In this document: piece after piece, positions 18,180 to 26,087 of the stretch
Layout: every line of letters starts with the position of its first letter
Position numbering within the stretch: the first letter of the stretch is position 1
Assembly: GCA_011390205.1 (NCBI GenBank)
Contig: JAABSX010000015.1
Location: 1 to 64,000 of the forward strand
Length of the DNA: 64,000 nt
From: Microscillaceae bacterium
GTDB taxonomy: Bacteria > Bacteroidota > Bacteroidia > Cytophagales > Microscillaceae
Direction: 5' to 3'
Notes under the pieces: model-generated
The model's input: the letters and a program-made list of their open reading frames with translations, nothing else
Told to the model about the DNA's origin: nothing
Database searches by the model: none
Program-made: the position numbers and the translations under genes

Positions 18180-18229
18180 ATATCGTTTTACTTGTAAATC
18201 ATTCATTCATAAAAAGAGGGTGCGGAAAG

Positions 18230-18550
18230 TGGCTTTGATAGCTCTGTATTTATTTTTTATCGGGGATACCTGAACTTGCTTAAATGCTTTCTGAACCCAA
18301 ATTTAAAAATATGGATAGACAATGTCTGTGAGAAATAAAGGGTTTGTTTGAGTACAAATTTTTAGGATTGCCCTAAAAAAGATAAAGGAGGTATGAGCGG
18401 GGATGCTCATTTAACCTCCAATATCCTTCAACCAGCTATGGACTACAAAATTACGGAACTATTTCTAATAAACAAACTTTTAGTAAAAAAAATAAGAAAT
18501 ATTTTCCGAAAAAAGTTAGACTTATTTATAAAATATTGATTATCAAATTG
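18230..18550. other. Right direct repeat and intergenic region with hairpins
   Basis: It begins with the right direct repeat TGGCTTTGATAGCTC (18230-18244). Further on are two inverted repeats: TTTAGG/CCTAAA at 18361-18377, and GGAGGTATGAGC / GCTCAT-tta-ACCTCC at 18387-18419. Either may end the minus-strand transcript of the desaturase gene at 18551, though T-runs are weak. No gene is seen. Confidence 0.4.
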
Positions 18551-19786
18551 TTATGCTTCGCTAAGACTCATTTCAGGCTTCTCTAAAAAAGCGTTTCTGC
18601 TGCTGTATAGCCATACAAAGCTAATGAATAAAACAGCGGACAACAGCACATTTAGGTAAAAAGAAAATGCCAAGCCCTGTGTGGTGTAGGCGATAAACAA
18701 AATACTCAAAATCATCCGTAGATAATCTGCATAATATACCCAGCTTTTGCGCTCAAACAATGCCCCATTGTGCAGCACTGCCCACATAATCAGCCCTGCT
18801 GCAGTGAGTTTTTCTGGCATAGCCATTTGAGCATACTGTAGCATAAATGCCAAAACACCTGCCGTAATCAATATATACTGAAAAAAAGCATAGGTATTAA
18901 CGACAAAAGGCACTTGAATATCATACTTTTGATAGGCTTCTCGGCTTACATCAGGGATGGGCATCATCCCCCCCTGCTCGGCAGGTCTCCAGCCTGGCTT
19001 ATAAAAAAGCACTTTCAATTTATCACTCCATTTGGGGGTAGTCTTTAACTGCTCATATATGGTATAAAAGTTAGAAAAATTAGCCCAGATGGGGTTCCAG
19101 CTATTCAGTGGCTTGGTGATGCCATAGACGGGACGCTCTTCTTCCCATTTGAAAGTACCAAACAACATATCCCAAACAATAAATACGCCTGCATAGTTTT
19201 TATCTATGTATTTGGGGTTACGCCCATGGTGCACTCTGTGGTGAGAGGGCGTATTCAAGACATACTCCAGCACACCCATTTTATTGACCAGCTCTGTGTG
19301 TATCCAGAATTGATAGGTCAGGTTCAGGGCACTGACCCAAGCAAGCATAAAAGTATCAAAACCTAGCAATGCCAAAGGAATATATAGCCAAAAAGTAAAT
19401 AAAGACTGTAACCAGCTCTGACGGAGTGCCACCGAAAGATTGTACTCTTCACTCTGATGATGCACCACGTGTCCACTCCAGAGAAGGTTAATCTCGTGGC
19501 TGACTCTGTGTGCCCAGTAATAACACAAATCATACAATATAAATAAAATCACGAAGCTCCATAGGCTGTATTCTATCTGAAAGAAAGCAAAGTTGTGATA
19601 CACTAGCTCATAAAAGCCCAGCTTCACGATGATTCCGAATACCTGCTGACTTGAGCCAGCATTGATGTTGGTGATAGCATCATTGAGGCGGTAAAGCCCC
19701 GTTTTACGAATATTATCAACCAATAATTCTATCCCTATCAAGAAAAAAAATAGGGGAATAGAAAAGATGATGGGGTTCATATCCAT
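18551..19786 (-). CDS. Sterol desaturase / fatty acid hydroxylase family membrane enzyme
   Basis: A 411-residue integral membrane di-iron enzyme. The histidine clusters of the superfamily are present: WAHRVSHE, then GHVVHHQSEE, and later NTPSHHRVHHGRNPKYIDKN. The N-terminal half with four to five hydrophobic helices is the FA_hydroxylase domain; residues about 290-400 add further hydrophobic helices not seen in the shorter paralog at 47406-48368. Reaction: hydroxylation or desaturation of a lipid at C-H bonds; the substrate is unknown. The -7 element TATTTTTG is 43-50 bases before the start. Alternatives such as alkylglycerol monooxygenase-like activity are possible because of the extra C-terminal helices. 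Confidence 0.88.
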   Translation of the reverse strand: MDMNPIIFSIPLFFFLIGIELLVDNIRKTGLYRLNDAITNINAGSSQQVFGIIVKLGFYELVYHNFAFFQIEYSLWSFVILFILYDLCYYWAHRVSHEINLLWSGHVVHHQSEEYNLSVALRQSWLQSLFTFWLYIPLALLGFDTFMLAWVSALNLTYQFWIHTELVNKMGVLEYVLNTPSHHRVHHGRNPKYIDKNYAGVFIVWDMLFGTFKWEEERPVYGITKPLNSWNPIWANFSNFYTIYEQLKTTPKWSDKLKVLFYKPGWRPAEQGGMMPIPDVSREAYQKYDIQVPFVVNTYAFFQYILITAGVLAFMLQYAQMAMPEKLTAAGLIMWAVLHNGALFERKSWVYYADYLRMILSILFIAYTTQGLAFSFYLNVLLSAVLFISFVWLYSSRNAFLEKPEMSLSEA

Positions 19787-19828
19787 ATGAGAATATTAAT
19801 TAAGGGTTTTGCAATATCTATTTTCTCG

Positions 19829-19836
19829 CAAAAATA
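19829..19836 (-). promoter_or_regulatory. Candidate promoter -7 element for the desaturase gene
   Basis: TATTTTTG on the minus strand, an exact TAnnTTTG match, about 43 bases before the ATG at 19786. Confidence 0.45.
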
Positions 19837-19901
19837 CAAAATAATCTCATCATATACATACATTTTTTTAACATAGCATCAACGATAGGAAGCCCTGTAT
19901 T

Positions 19902-21224
19902 TTATTCAATATTCAGAATCTCTACTTCATAAGCAAGGTAATCAGATAGTTTGTAAGGGATGATAAATTGCTCTTGGGCAAGCCTTCTTTGTTTGGTAAG
20001 CAGGGCGGGGTCGGTGAGGTTGAGCAAGTCTAGCCTTACGGTGTGTATCAGCTGGAGTTCTTTGTTGAGCCACCTTACTTGAATGCCTAGTTTTTTGATG
20101 GGTTTTTGCCCTGTGTTGGTGTAGCTGAGTGTGATTTGCTGCGTAAAAGACTCAGGTTCAGCACTGATGACCTGCCCTCTTTCTGCTATATTGACATCTA
20201 AATTTTTTGGTTTGCTTTGTGCCCAAATAACAGGGATTTGTGTATCAGGTGCTATTTCTTCTTCTACCTTGTAGCGTTTGATTTGATATACCTTAAGCGT
20301 AGCTTCTTTGAGTGTGGGGCTGAGGCTAGATTCTCTGAGCAAGATTTTGAGTGCTGCGGCATCTCCAGGCTGCAAGATAGGTTTTGTATCATCCCACAAG
20401 GGTATGAGCTCTACTACATTTACGTTTTGCTTCTCATCTTTGAGCTCGAGCTGTAGTATAAGTGTTTCTATCTCAAATTTTTGGATAATGATAGCCCCCG
20501 TCAGTTCGTAGGCATAGCCTTCGGAGGTACTTTTGAGCAAAGAGGTTTCTGTCTGTAAGGATAGCCCCCGTGCATTTTCTTCTTGAAAAATACCTGCTTT
20601 CAGATTCAAGTCTTTAAGATGGGTAATGGAGGTATTTTGTGAGTTGGCTGCCTCCTCTAGGGGCTGTTTTCCTGTATTTTCTTTTTTGCCAAAGGGATTG
20701 ATGATAAATAACAAAAGTGCAATCAAAGCAATGACACAAAAAGAGGTAAAGCCAAGAATGACCCATCGGATGGTTTTTGCTCTTTTTTTGCGTACTGGCA
20801 GATTTCTGTTGAGCCTCCCGATGAGCAGAAAAGCACCTTCGTGCCGTGCATCTGTTTCCAGACACCTTTCGGCATAGTGCAGTGCGGCTGCTTTGTCAGA
20901 CTTCTTGCCATGGGCTTGCCATCTAAATAAATAAGCCTCTGCCAGCCCAAAGAGTGACTCAATATGCAAAGGCTTTATCATCAAGCCCTGTGAGAGTTCT
21001 TCTATGGCTTTATCCCAGTTTTGGTGGCGCAGGTAGCCCTTGCCCCTGTAGAAATAGTCTTGGAATTTTTGGTCAATAAAATCTAAATCCGAAGCACTCA
21101 AGCCCAGTTGTGCAGCTATTCGGTTAAGCTCCTCTACTTTGAGCGGCACTTGCTGATGCTCTTCTTGTAGCTTTAAGACCTGCTGTATGTAGTCTTCTAA
21201 GATTTTATCATTGGGTTCATTCAT
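19902..21224 (-). CDS. TPR-containing single-pass membrane protein, unknown function
   Basis: A 440-residue protein. Residues 1-150 are cytoplasmic and helical with TPR units (YYRGKGYLRHQNWDKAIEEL and LFGLAEAYLFRWQAHGKK). A single membrane helix follows at about residues 167-190 (VILGFTSFCVIALIALLLFI), preceded by the basic stretch RKKRAKTIR. The C-terminal 250 residues, predicted outside, form a beta-rich domain with segments such as ALKILLRESSLSPTLKEATL and ITLSYTNTGQKPIKKLGIQV. I do not recognise the C-terminal domain. The topology suggests an envelope scaffold. It is 58 bp downstream of the DUF5103 gene on the same strand and may be co-transcribed with it. Confidence 0.75.
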   Translation of the reverse strand: MNEPNDKILEDYIQQVLKLQEEHQQVPLKVEELNRIAAQLGLSASDLDFIDQKFQDYFYRGKGYLRHQNWDKAIEELSQGLMIKPLHIESLFGLAEAYLFRWQAHGKKSDKAAALHYAERCLETDARHEGAFLLIGRLNRNLPVRKKRAKTIRWVILGFTSFCVIALIALLLFIINPFGKKENTGKQPLEEAANSQNTSITHLKDLNLKAGIFQEENARGLSLQTETSLLKSTSEGYAYELTGAIIIQKFEIETLILQLELKDEKQNVNVVELIPLWDDTKPILQPGDAAALKILLRESSLSPTLKEATLKVYQIKRYKVEEEIAPDTQIPVIWAQSKPKNLDVNIAERGQVISAEPESFTQQITLSYTNTGQKPIKKLGIQVRWLNKELQLIHTVRLDLLNLTDPALLTKQRRLAQEQFIIPYKLSDYLAYEVEILNIE

Positions 21225-21281
21225 AAAAAAATACTTCTCTCATACTTACCTTACAATCAATACAAAAAAATCAACAATAAA

Positions 21282-22655
21282 TCAGGGCATAGAGCTAAAA
21301 CTATGATAACCTATCACTTGCTCATAACGTTGGCCAGGGGGCTGATAATAAATGAGAATATCATAAAGATTTTCTGTTTCTCTAAAATTACCTTCAAAAG
21401 TACTCAAACTTGCTTTTTGTGCTGTGTCTAGTGTCGCCAATAAATAATTATACTCTCCTTGTTTGAGTGGTATCTCGGCCTGATATTCACCTATGTCTTG
21501 CAGATATTTCATCTCATTTTGAGTGCTGAAAGTCCAGAGATTAAATGCGCCCAAGACATAGACCTTCTGTGTAGCTCCTAAGAAATCACTTTTAAGCCTG
21601 AAAGTTACTTGCACATAATCTGCTTCTATCTCGCTTTGAGACTGACTTTCATAGCGTTCTATTTGATAAAACCCATTAAAATCGGGGCGTTTGACGTAGG
21701 GGCGGCTGGCACGGCTTTCGTCTAGCTCTAGCCTTGCCACGTTGTTGGTGTCTGTGGATCGGATACTACTCACGCCAAGCCCCAAGAATCTTGTACTTTT
21801 AATCTGAAATCTTCTAAATTCATTTCCCCCCAAGAAAGTATTCTGACCGTCAAAAGCACGGTACTCTATTTTTTTATTCAGCTCACGCACATTGAGAGGG
21901 GGCAAATCACGGATGGCATTGTCCCAGCGGTAGTTTTGTCGCAATACGGCTTTAATCTCTTGCTGAGGGTTGAGAATCTGGAAGCCCTGATAATCTAGCT
22001 GAAACTCAATCTGCTGGCTTTGGTCTCTCTCTTCCAAAAAATCAGATGCTACTACTTTAGGTTTTAGACTGACGAGGTTTTCAAACACCACAAGCCTGTA
22101 AGTCAGCAGCAAATCCTGCTCATCACTGCCTCTATAGATTTTAAGAAGATAATTACCACTTACCTTCACCTTGGGTAGCTGCCATTGATAGTGTATGTAA
22201 GGGACTCTAGTATTAAAAGAAGATTGGTAATCTTGAATATAAAATTCATTGAAATCATTGAGATATTCTATCACATTGAGAGAAGATGGTTTCCAATCTC
22301 GGTTACAATGTATTACTTTTGCTCTGAATTCTTCTCTATCATTGCCCAGAACGTCAAAGCGCAAGACCACAGGAGTAGTCTGCTGCAGCGAAACTGCAGA
22401 TGCCTGTAGCACGTTTGTGTTTGAAGATAGGAGCTGTATTGTATGAATATTGGGTTCATAGACATAATTCTCAAATCGCAATATTTTTTGCTCGCCTGCG
22501 GGCTGTTTATCATCTGGATAGCGTTCAGTAAGCACAGGAAGGCAAGAAGGCAGCACCAGCAAGATGCTCAGGGCCAGTGTGAGTGAAAATGCCAAGGAAC
22601 AGCGGGCTTGTTTATTTTTTTTGGTAGTATTCATCATCATAAAAAAGATTTTCAT
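21282..22655 (-). CDS. DUF5103 lipoprotein, type IX secretion plug-protein family
   Basis: A 457-residue lipoprotein; the signal ends LLVLPSC with Cys38 as lipid anchor if the first ATG is used. A later ATG at 22634 (MNTTKKNK) gives a more normal signal peptide and may be the true start. The body matches DUF5103: FENYVYEPNIHTIQLL, RFDVLGNDREEFRAKVIHCN, YQGFQILNPQQEIKAVLRQN and the ADYVQVTFRLKSD and YVLGAFNLW segments near the end. DUF5103 proteins are known in Bacteroidota as the Plug component of the type IX secretion translocon. Paralogs exist that may do other work, so the role is inferred. Confidence 0.85.
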   Translation of the reverse strand: MKIFFMMMNTTKKNKQARCSLAFSLTLALSILLVLPSCLPVLTERYPDDKQPAGEQKILRFENYVYEPNIHTIQLLSSNTNVLQASAVSLQQTTPVVLRFDVLGNDREEFRAKVIHCNRDWKPSSLNVIEYLNDFNEFYIQDYQSSFNTRVPYIHYQWQLPKVKVSGNYLLKIYRGSDEQDLLLTYRLVVFENLVSLKPKVVASDFLEERDQSQQIEFQLDYQGFQILNPQQEIKAVLRQNYRWDNAIRDLPPLNVRELNKKIEYRAFDGQNTFLGGNEFRRFQIKSTRFLGLGVSSIRSTDTNNVARLELDESRASRPYVKRPDFNGFYQIERYESQSQSEIEADYVQVTFRLKSDFLGATQKVYVLGAFNLWTFSTQNEMKYLQDIGEYQAEIPLKQGEYNYLLATLDTAQKASLSTFEGNFRETENLYDILIYYQPPGQRYEQVIGYHSFSSMP

Positions 22656-22749
22656 GTGTTTTGTCTAAAACATTTTGCAATTTAGAGGAAAATTTATTTT
22701 TATGAGCAAATAAATTATTTTAAACTGTGATTATAAAAGAGTCCTTAAT

Positions 22750-23136
22750 ATGCAAAACATCCGTCTAAAACGTACTGAAAACACACCAGAGATTAATTTT
22801 GATTTTCAAAAAGGAGTATTTGAAATCATGGGAGTCTCCTATCCTGAATATGCCCGCGAATTTTATGAGCCAGTGCTCGAGAACTTAGAGAAATATGCTG
22901 CCAACCCACCTACCCAAAAGACACGCATGATGTTTAAGTTTACTTATTTTAATACAGGCACCAACACCCTCATTACGGGCATTTTACAATCTTTGGAGGC
23001 ACTCCACGAAAAAGGACACGAGATACATCTTCAGTGGTATTATGAAGAAGACGATGAAGATATGAAAGAGCTAGGAGAGTATTTTACGACACTTACTGTG
23101 CTGCCAGTAGAGTTTGTGCCTTGCGAAGAAATTTAA
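22750..23136 (+). CDS. siaC: SiaC-family (DUF1987) regulatory phosphoprotein
   Basis: A 128-residue soluble protein. It matches SiaC/DUF1987: the start RLKRTENTPEINFD, GVSYPEYAREFYEPVL in the first helix, and the strand FKFTYFNTGTNT before a long helix, then HEIHLQWYYEEDDEDMKELG. In Pseudomonas SiaC is phosphorylated on a Thr in the 'YxNS/T' segment; here Thr69, Thr71 or Thr73 are candidates. The known partners are a kinase (SiaB) and a PP2C phosphatase (SiaA); family members of both are in this window at 36691-37374 and 53398-55500. The next gene, a MerR regulator, follows in the same direction by 65 bp. No diguanylate cyclase (SiaD) is in view. Confidence 0.87.
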   Translation: MQNIRLKRTENTPEINFDFQKGVFEIMGVSYPEYAREFYEPVLENLEKYAANPPTQKTRMMFKFTYFNTGTNTLITGILQSLEALHEKGHEIHLQWYYEEDDEDMKELGEYFTTLTVLPVEFVPCEEI

Positions 23137-23201
23137 AATATTTATCAAAGATGCAATAAATTTATTTTTTGGCAAGCCTTTCGATGCCATAAGAAATTAC
23201 T

Positions 23202-23537
23202 ATGAGCCACGAGCCTAATTATATTCATAAAGTTTATTATAGCATCTCAGAAGTAGCAGAGATGTTTAAAGTCAATACTTCTTTGATTAGGTTTTGGGAG
23301 TCCGAATTTGAAATACTCAAACCTAAAAAAAATAAAAAAGGAGAAAGGCGTTTTACAAAACAAGACATCCAAAACTTCAAACTCATTTACTACCTCGTCA
23401 AAGAGCAAGGCTATACCCTTGAAGGAGCCAAAGAGCATATCCGAAAAGGCATAAAAGAGACCCAAGATACCCTAGGTATTATTGACACACTCAAAAATCT
23501 TAAAGAAATGCTGCTCGTGCTCAGAAACCAGCTCTAG
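23202..23537 (+). CDS. MerR-family transcriptional regulator
   Basis: A 111-residue single-domain regulator. The HTH is YYSISEVAEMFKVNTSLIRF followed by WESEFEILKPKKNKKGERRF, where WE and the GERRFT wing are typical. A short helical dimerisation part follows. There are no Cys or other metal ligands, so the effector is not a metal of the usual kind. It lies between the siaC-like gene and an unknown gene, all in the same direction. Confidence 0.9.
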   Translation: MSHEPNYIHKVYYSISEVAEMFKVNTSLIRFWESEFEILKPKKNKKGERRFTKQDIQNFKLIYYLVKEQGYTLEGAKEHIRKGIKETQDTLGIIDTLKNLKEMLLVLRNQL

Positions 23538-23568
23538 CAAAAAAATTAATGCATACACACATATTACT

Positions 23569-24102
23569 ATGAGTAAAATTATATTTCACCCCGACTCTAT
23601 AGAAATCAAACAATATGAATTTCAGGTAAGTAACATCCGTAGCTCACCTGTTATCCCCATTGACCAGATTAATGAAGTAAATCTCAATACATTTCCGCCC
23701 TCTATCGTGATTAACCACAATGAAGTGATTTTTATCGAGACGCGATACAAGGTAGATTTTATCAAATATGTAAAAGATAAAAAACTAAAAGTAAACAACC
23801 GTTTTGATATATGGGGGGCTATCAATGAAGATTTTCTCGATACTGAATTTACGGCACAGCATAAAAAACGCACCCTCAATAACTTAGAGGTCAACGGAAT
23901 CCAGAGAGAAGAGGTAGAAGACATCCGCAAAGAGGTAGAAGACATCATGCAGGGCTGGGCTGCCATTGCTTGGGAATGGAATTATCTAGGGCATTATGAT
24001 TTATTACTCAATAAAAAACAGTCCTTTTTATTGCTTTTTCCAAGAGAGTTTTATTGGTGGTCTATGGAAATCGCCCTGCGCAACTACCAAGCCGTAGAAT
24101 AA
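23569..24102 (+). CDS. Conserved-looking hypothetical protein
   Basis: A 177-residue protein started at ATG 23569, just after the MerR gene. The frame is open further upstream but would overlap MerR. The first 70 residues are beta-rich (MSKIIFHPDSIEIKQYEFQV and later INHNEVIFIETRYKVDFIKY). The middle is a charged helix with a direct repeat VEDIRKE-VEDIMQG. The C-terminal part is aromatic-rich (WAAIAWEWNYLGHYDLLL and FPREFYWWSMEIAL). I do not recognise a family. It is likely the last gene of a siaC-MerR-unknown run. Confidence 0.7.
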   Translation: MSKIIFHPDSIEIKQYEFQVSNIRSSPVIPIDQINEVNLNTFPPSIVINHNEVIFIETRYKVDFIKYVKDKKLKVNNRFDIWGAINEDFLDTEFTAQHKKRTLNNLEVNGIQREEVEDIRKEVEDIMQGWAAIAWEWNYLGHYDLLLNKKQSFLLLFPREFYWWSMEIALRNYQAVE

Positions 24103-24132
24103 ATTTCTTTCTGATACAGGGCAGGTTATTTT

Positions 24133-24161
24133 TTGATTTGATGCTTATTTAGCTACTTTTG
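24133..24161 (+). promoter_or_regulatory. Full Bacteroidota-type promoter for ctlX
   Basis: TTG (24133-24135), 18 bases, then TACTTTTG (24154-24161). This is the best-spaced TTG-N17..20-TAnnTTTG in the window. The predicted start near 24167 leaves about 30 nt of leader and rules out a TTG codon at 24159 as translation start. Confidence 0.6.
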
Positions 24162-24197
24162 CGTCCAATCAATTTTACCCTTAAAAAAATTAAAAAT

Positions 24198-25133
24198 ATG
24201 GCAAAACAAATCACCTCTCATTTGATGATGATACGCCCTGTAGCTTTTGATTTTAACACCCAAACAGCTAAAAATAATGCCTTCCAAGACCCCGATGCCA
24301 AAGAAATCCCTGCAAAAATCACTCAGGCAGATGCACTGACAGAGTTTGATGACTTCGTGGCGGTCCTCCTAGAAGCACAGGTAGAGGTTACGGTCATAGA
24401 AGATACACCCACACCTCACAAGCCTGACTCGATATTCCCCAACAACTGGGTGTCTTTTCACGAAGATGGAAGGGTGATTTTATACCCAATCTTTGCCGAA
24501 AACCGCCGACACGAACGAAGAATGGACATCCTAGAAACCCTCAAAAAACAGTTTTTGGTCAAAGAAGTCATAGATTTATCTGCTTATGAGTCGGAAGGGA
24601 AATTTTTAGAAAGTACGGGAAGTATGATTTTTGACCGCCCCAATAACACTGCCTACGCTTGCTACTCCCCCCGCACACATGTGGAGGTCTTAGAAGATTT
24701 TGCAGCAAAATTAGGCATCAAACTGGTCGCTTTTAGGGCCACAGATGCAGAAGGACAAGAGATTTATCATACCAATGTGATGATGAGTATCGGAGATACT
24801 TTTGCGGTCATTTGTGTAGAGTCCATAGCGTCATCAGAGCGCGATGAAGTCTTGGCATCCCTCAAAAATGCGGGCAAAGAAATCATAGAAATTAGTTTTG
24901 AGCAAATGGGCAGTTTCGCTGGCAATATGCTCGCCATAGAAAACAAGCAAGGAGAAAAGCTACTCGTGATGTCTGAGCAAGCTTTCCTCTCTCTGCAAAC
25001 TGCACAAATAGAAAACTTAGAAAAACACGTAAGACTGGTACACTCGCCACTTTATACCATTGAGAAAAACGGAGGTGGCAGTGCAAGGTGTATGTTGGCA
25101 GAGATTTTTTTGCCTGAGTTGGTGAATATATAA
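24198..25133 (+). CDS. ctlX: Citrulline-utilisation hydrolase CtlX, amidinotransferase superfamily
   Basis: A 311-residue enzyme of the arginine deiminase / amidinotransferase fold, started at ATG 24198. Motifs: MIRPVAFDFN at the N-terminus, KPDSIFPNNWVSFHEDGRVI with Asp of the active site, ENRRHERR, then YHTNVMMSIGDTFAVIC with the catalytic His, and the nucleophile Cys in GGSARCMLAEIF. This arrangement matches CtlX, proposed to hydrolyse citrulline. The rest of a citrulline or arginine pathway is not nearby. A promoter precedes it and a shared hairpin terminator follows. Confidence 0.88.
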   Translation: MAKQITSHLMMIRPVAFDFNTQTAKNNAFQDPDAKEIPAKITQADALTEFDDFVAVLLEAQVEVTVIEDTPTPHKPDSIFPNNWVSFHEDGRVILYPIFAENRRHERRMDILETLKKQFLVKEVIDLSAYESEGKFLESTGSMIFDRPNNTAYACYSPRTHVEVLEDFAAKLGIKLVAFRATDAEGQEIYHTNVMMSIGDTFAVICVESIASSERDEVLASLKNAGKEIIEISFEQMGSFAGNMLAIENKQGEKLLVMSEQAFLSLQTAQIENLEKHVRLVHSPLYTIEKNGGGSARCMLAEIFLPELVNI

Positions 25134-25148
25134 TTTTTTAGTCCATTC

Positions 25149-25181
25149 AACTCTTCAAGGATTTTAGTGCCTTGAAGAGTT
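25149..25181. terminator. Hairpin between convergent ctlX and globin genes
   Basis: Perfect 12-bp arms, AACTCTTCAAGG and CCTTGAAGAGTT, with a 9-base loop. T-runs are short on both sides, but its place 16 bp after ctlX and 37 bp after the globin stop fits a shared terminator. Confidence 0.65.
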
Positions 25182-25217
25182 AGATAAATAGTCCTACTAC
25201 TGATTAAAGCCCCTTTT

Positions 25218-25649
25218 TTAGCCTGCATTTTTGACTTTTTCCATTTCTTCGGTCATTGCTACAGAGATAAAAGTATACATCAGAGTCCAAGCTTCTTTGG
25301 TTTCTTCATCCCAAGCATCTTCTAAGATACTCTCAAGCATAAGCAAAAGTGCTTTTCCGAAGATAGGAAAATGCTGTGTAGGCACACCATACTTTACGTG
25401 ACGCTTTGCCAAAGCCCTGACCTCTTCATTGAGGTTATCGAGCTTGTTAAGCTTTGTAACGATGACTGTAATGGCAGAGAGTAGCTTTTGGTCTTGTTTT
25501 TTGATGTTTTCCTTAAACAAATCACTCAATGAAGGTGCTAAATCAAATAAAACAGTGTAGAAAACTTCTCCTGCTTTGTGGGAGTGTGTGATTACCTGTC
25601 CCCAAGTATCACGGATTCTTTTCAAATGAGCATCTGATAGTGTGGGCAT
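25218..25649 (-). CDS. Single-domain globin
   Basis: A 143-residue haem protein of the flavohaemoglobin-type (myoglobin-fold) globins: LSDAHLKRIRDTWGQVI (A helix), EVFYTVLFDLAPSLSDLF (B to C with Tyr and Phe), the distal region around IKKQDQKLLSAITVIV, and the proximal His in the F helix of LAKRHVKYGVPTQHFPIFGK. There is no reductase domain. It may bind O2 or NO and fits with the cbb3 oxidase as part of low-oxygen physiology, but this is inference. The 5' leader can fold (25688-25751). Confidence 0.9.
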   Translation of the reverse strand: MPTLSDAHLKRIRDTWGQVITHSHKAGEVFYTVLFDLAPSLSDLFKENIKKQDQKLLSAITVIVTKLNKLDNLNEEVRALAKRHVKYGVPTQHFPIFGKALLLMLESILEDAWDEETKEAWTLMYTFISVAMTEEMEKVKNAG

Positions 25650-25687
25650 AGTTAATTATATTTAAGTGAATAAATTTAACTTCAGGG

Positions 25688-25751
25688 TGTAAATCTACTA
25701 AAAAAGCAAAGAAAGAGATTTTTGCTTTGGTCTTTCTTAACTTGATTTACA
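25688..25751 (-). other. Possible structured leader of the globin gene
   Basis: Outer arms TGTAAATC (25688-25695) and GATTTACA (25744-25751) enclose AAGAAAGA (25709-25716) and TCTTTCTT (25731-25738), giving nested perfect 8-bp stems. It lies 39-102 bp upstream of the globin ATG. Confidence 0.3.
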
Positions 25752-25834
25752 AGTAAGGTAAGTATTTTGTTTATTTACTATCTTTTTTCACCCTCGGCTC
25801 ATCTCTTCAACAAGCAAAAGATTTGTATGAAAAT

Positions 25835-25980
25835 GTGCTGTGAAATATGATGACAAACCACAGCACGGCCCTTTGGAAACTAAGAGGCTGAAAAATTTGG
25901 ATAACTAATTAAACTTTTCTCTCTTTCTGGATAGGTTTGGCTATACTGGTGAGGGAGATTCACCTAGTTATACTTTTTTA
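25835..25980 (+). ncRNA. Possible small RNA ending at a terminator-like hairpin
   Basis: A hairpin GTGCTGTG/CACAGCAC (25835-25866) is followed after 75 bases by a second stem around GGTGA/TCACC extended by ACT/AGT and TAT/ATA (25942-25972), then CTTTTTT. No protein-coding frame on the plus strand ends here, so a terminator without a gene suggests an RNA. A loose -7 element (TATTTTG, about 25763) lies upstream. Weak evidence. Confidence 0.25.
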
Positions 25981-26054
25981 TAACATCCATATCAAAACTG
26001 AATTGAGATTTCAAGAAATCTACAAGAATACTATGAGAGAAGGTAAGAATTATG

Positions 26055-26062
26055 TATATTTG
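26055..26062 (+). promoter_or_regulatory. Candidate promoter -7 element for the lipoprotein gene
   Basis: TATATTTG, exact TAnnTTTG, 26 bases before the ATG at 26088. Confidence 0.5.
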
Positions 26063-26087
26063 GCTAAACTGAAATAATCAACTGAAA

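Larger units (their letters stand above)
17991..18229. mobile_element. MITE-like element, 239 bp, with inverted ends and two REP-like palindromes
   Basis: The left end begins CTTCCGCACCCT and the right end is AGGGTGCGGAAAG; the 11-base arms TTCCGCACCCT / AGGGTGCGGAA are perfect inverted repeats. Directly outside both ends are copies of TGGCTTTGAT (plus 3 of 5 further bases), as expected for a target-site duplication. Inside are two hairpin motifs of the same design (18109-18130 and 18159-18179). It encodes no protein. It lies between convergent genes, a neutral place for an insertion. The mover is not in the window. Confidence 0.5.

Noticed and set aside
24159-24197. TTG start extending ctlX by 13 residues
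   Set aside because: It lies inside the -7 element, upstream of the predicted transcription start.
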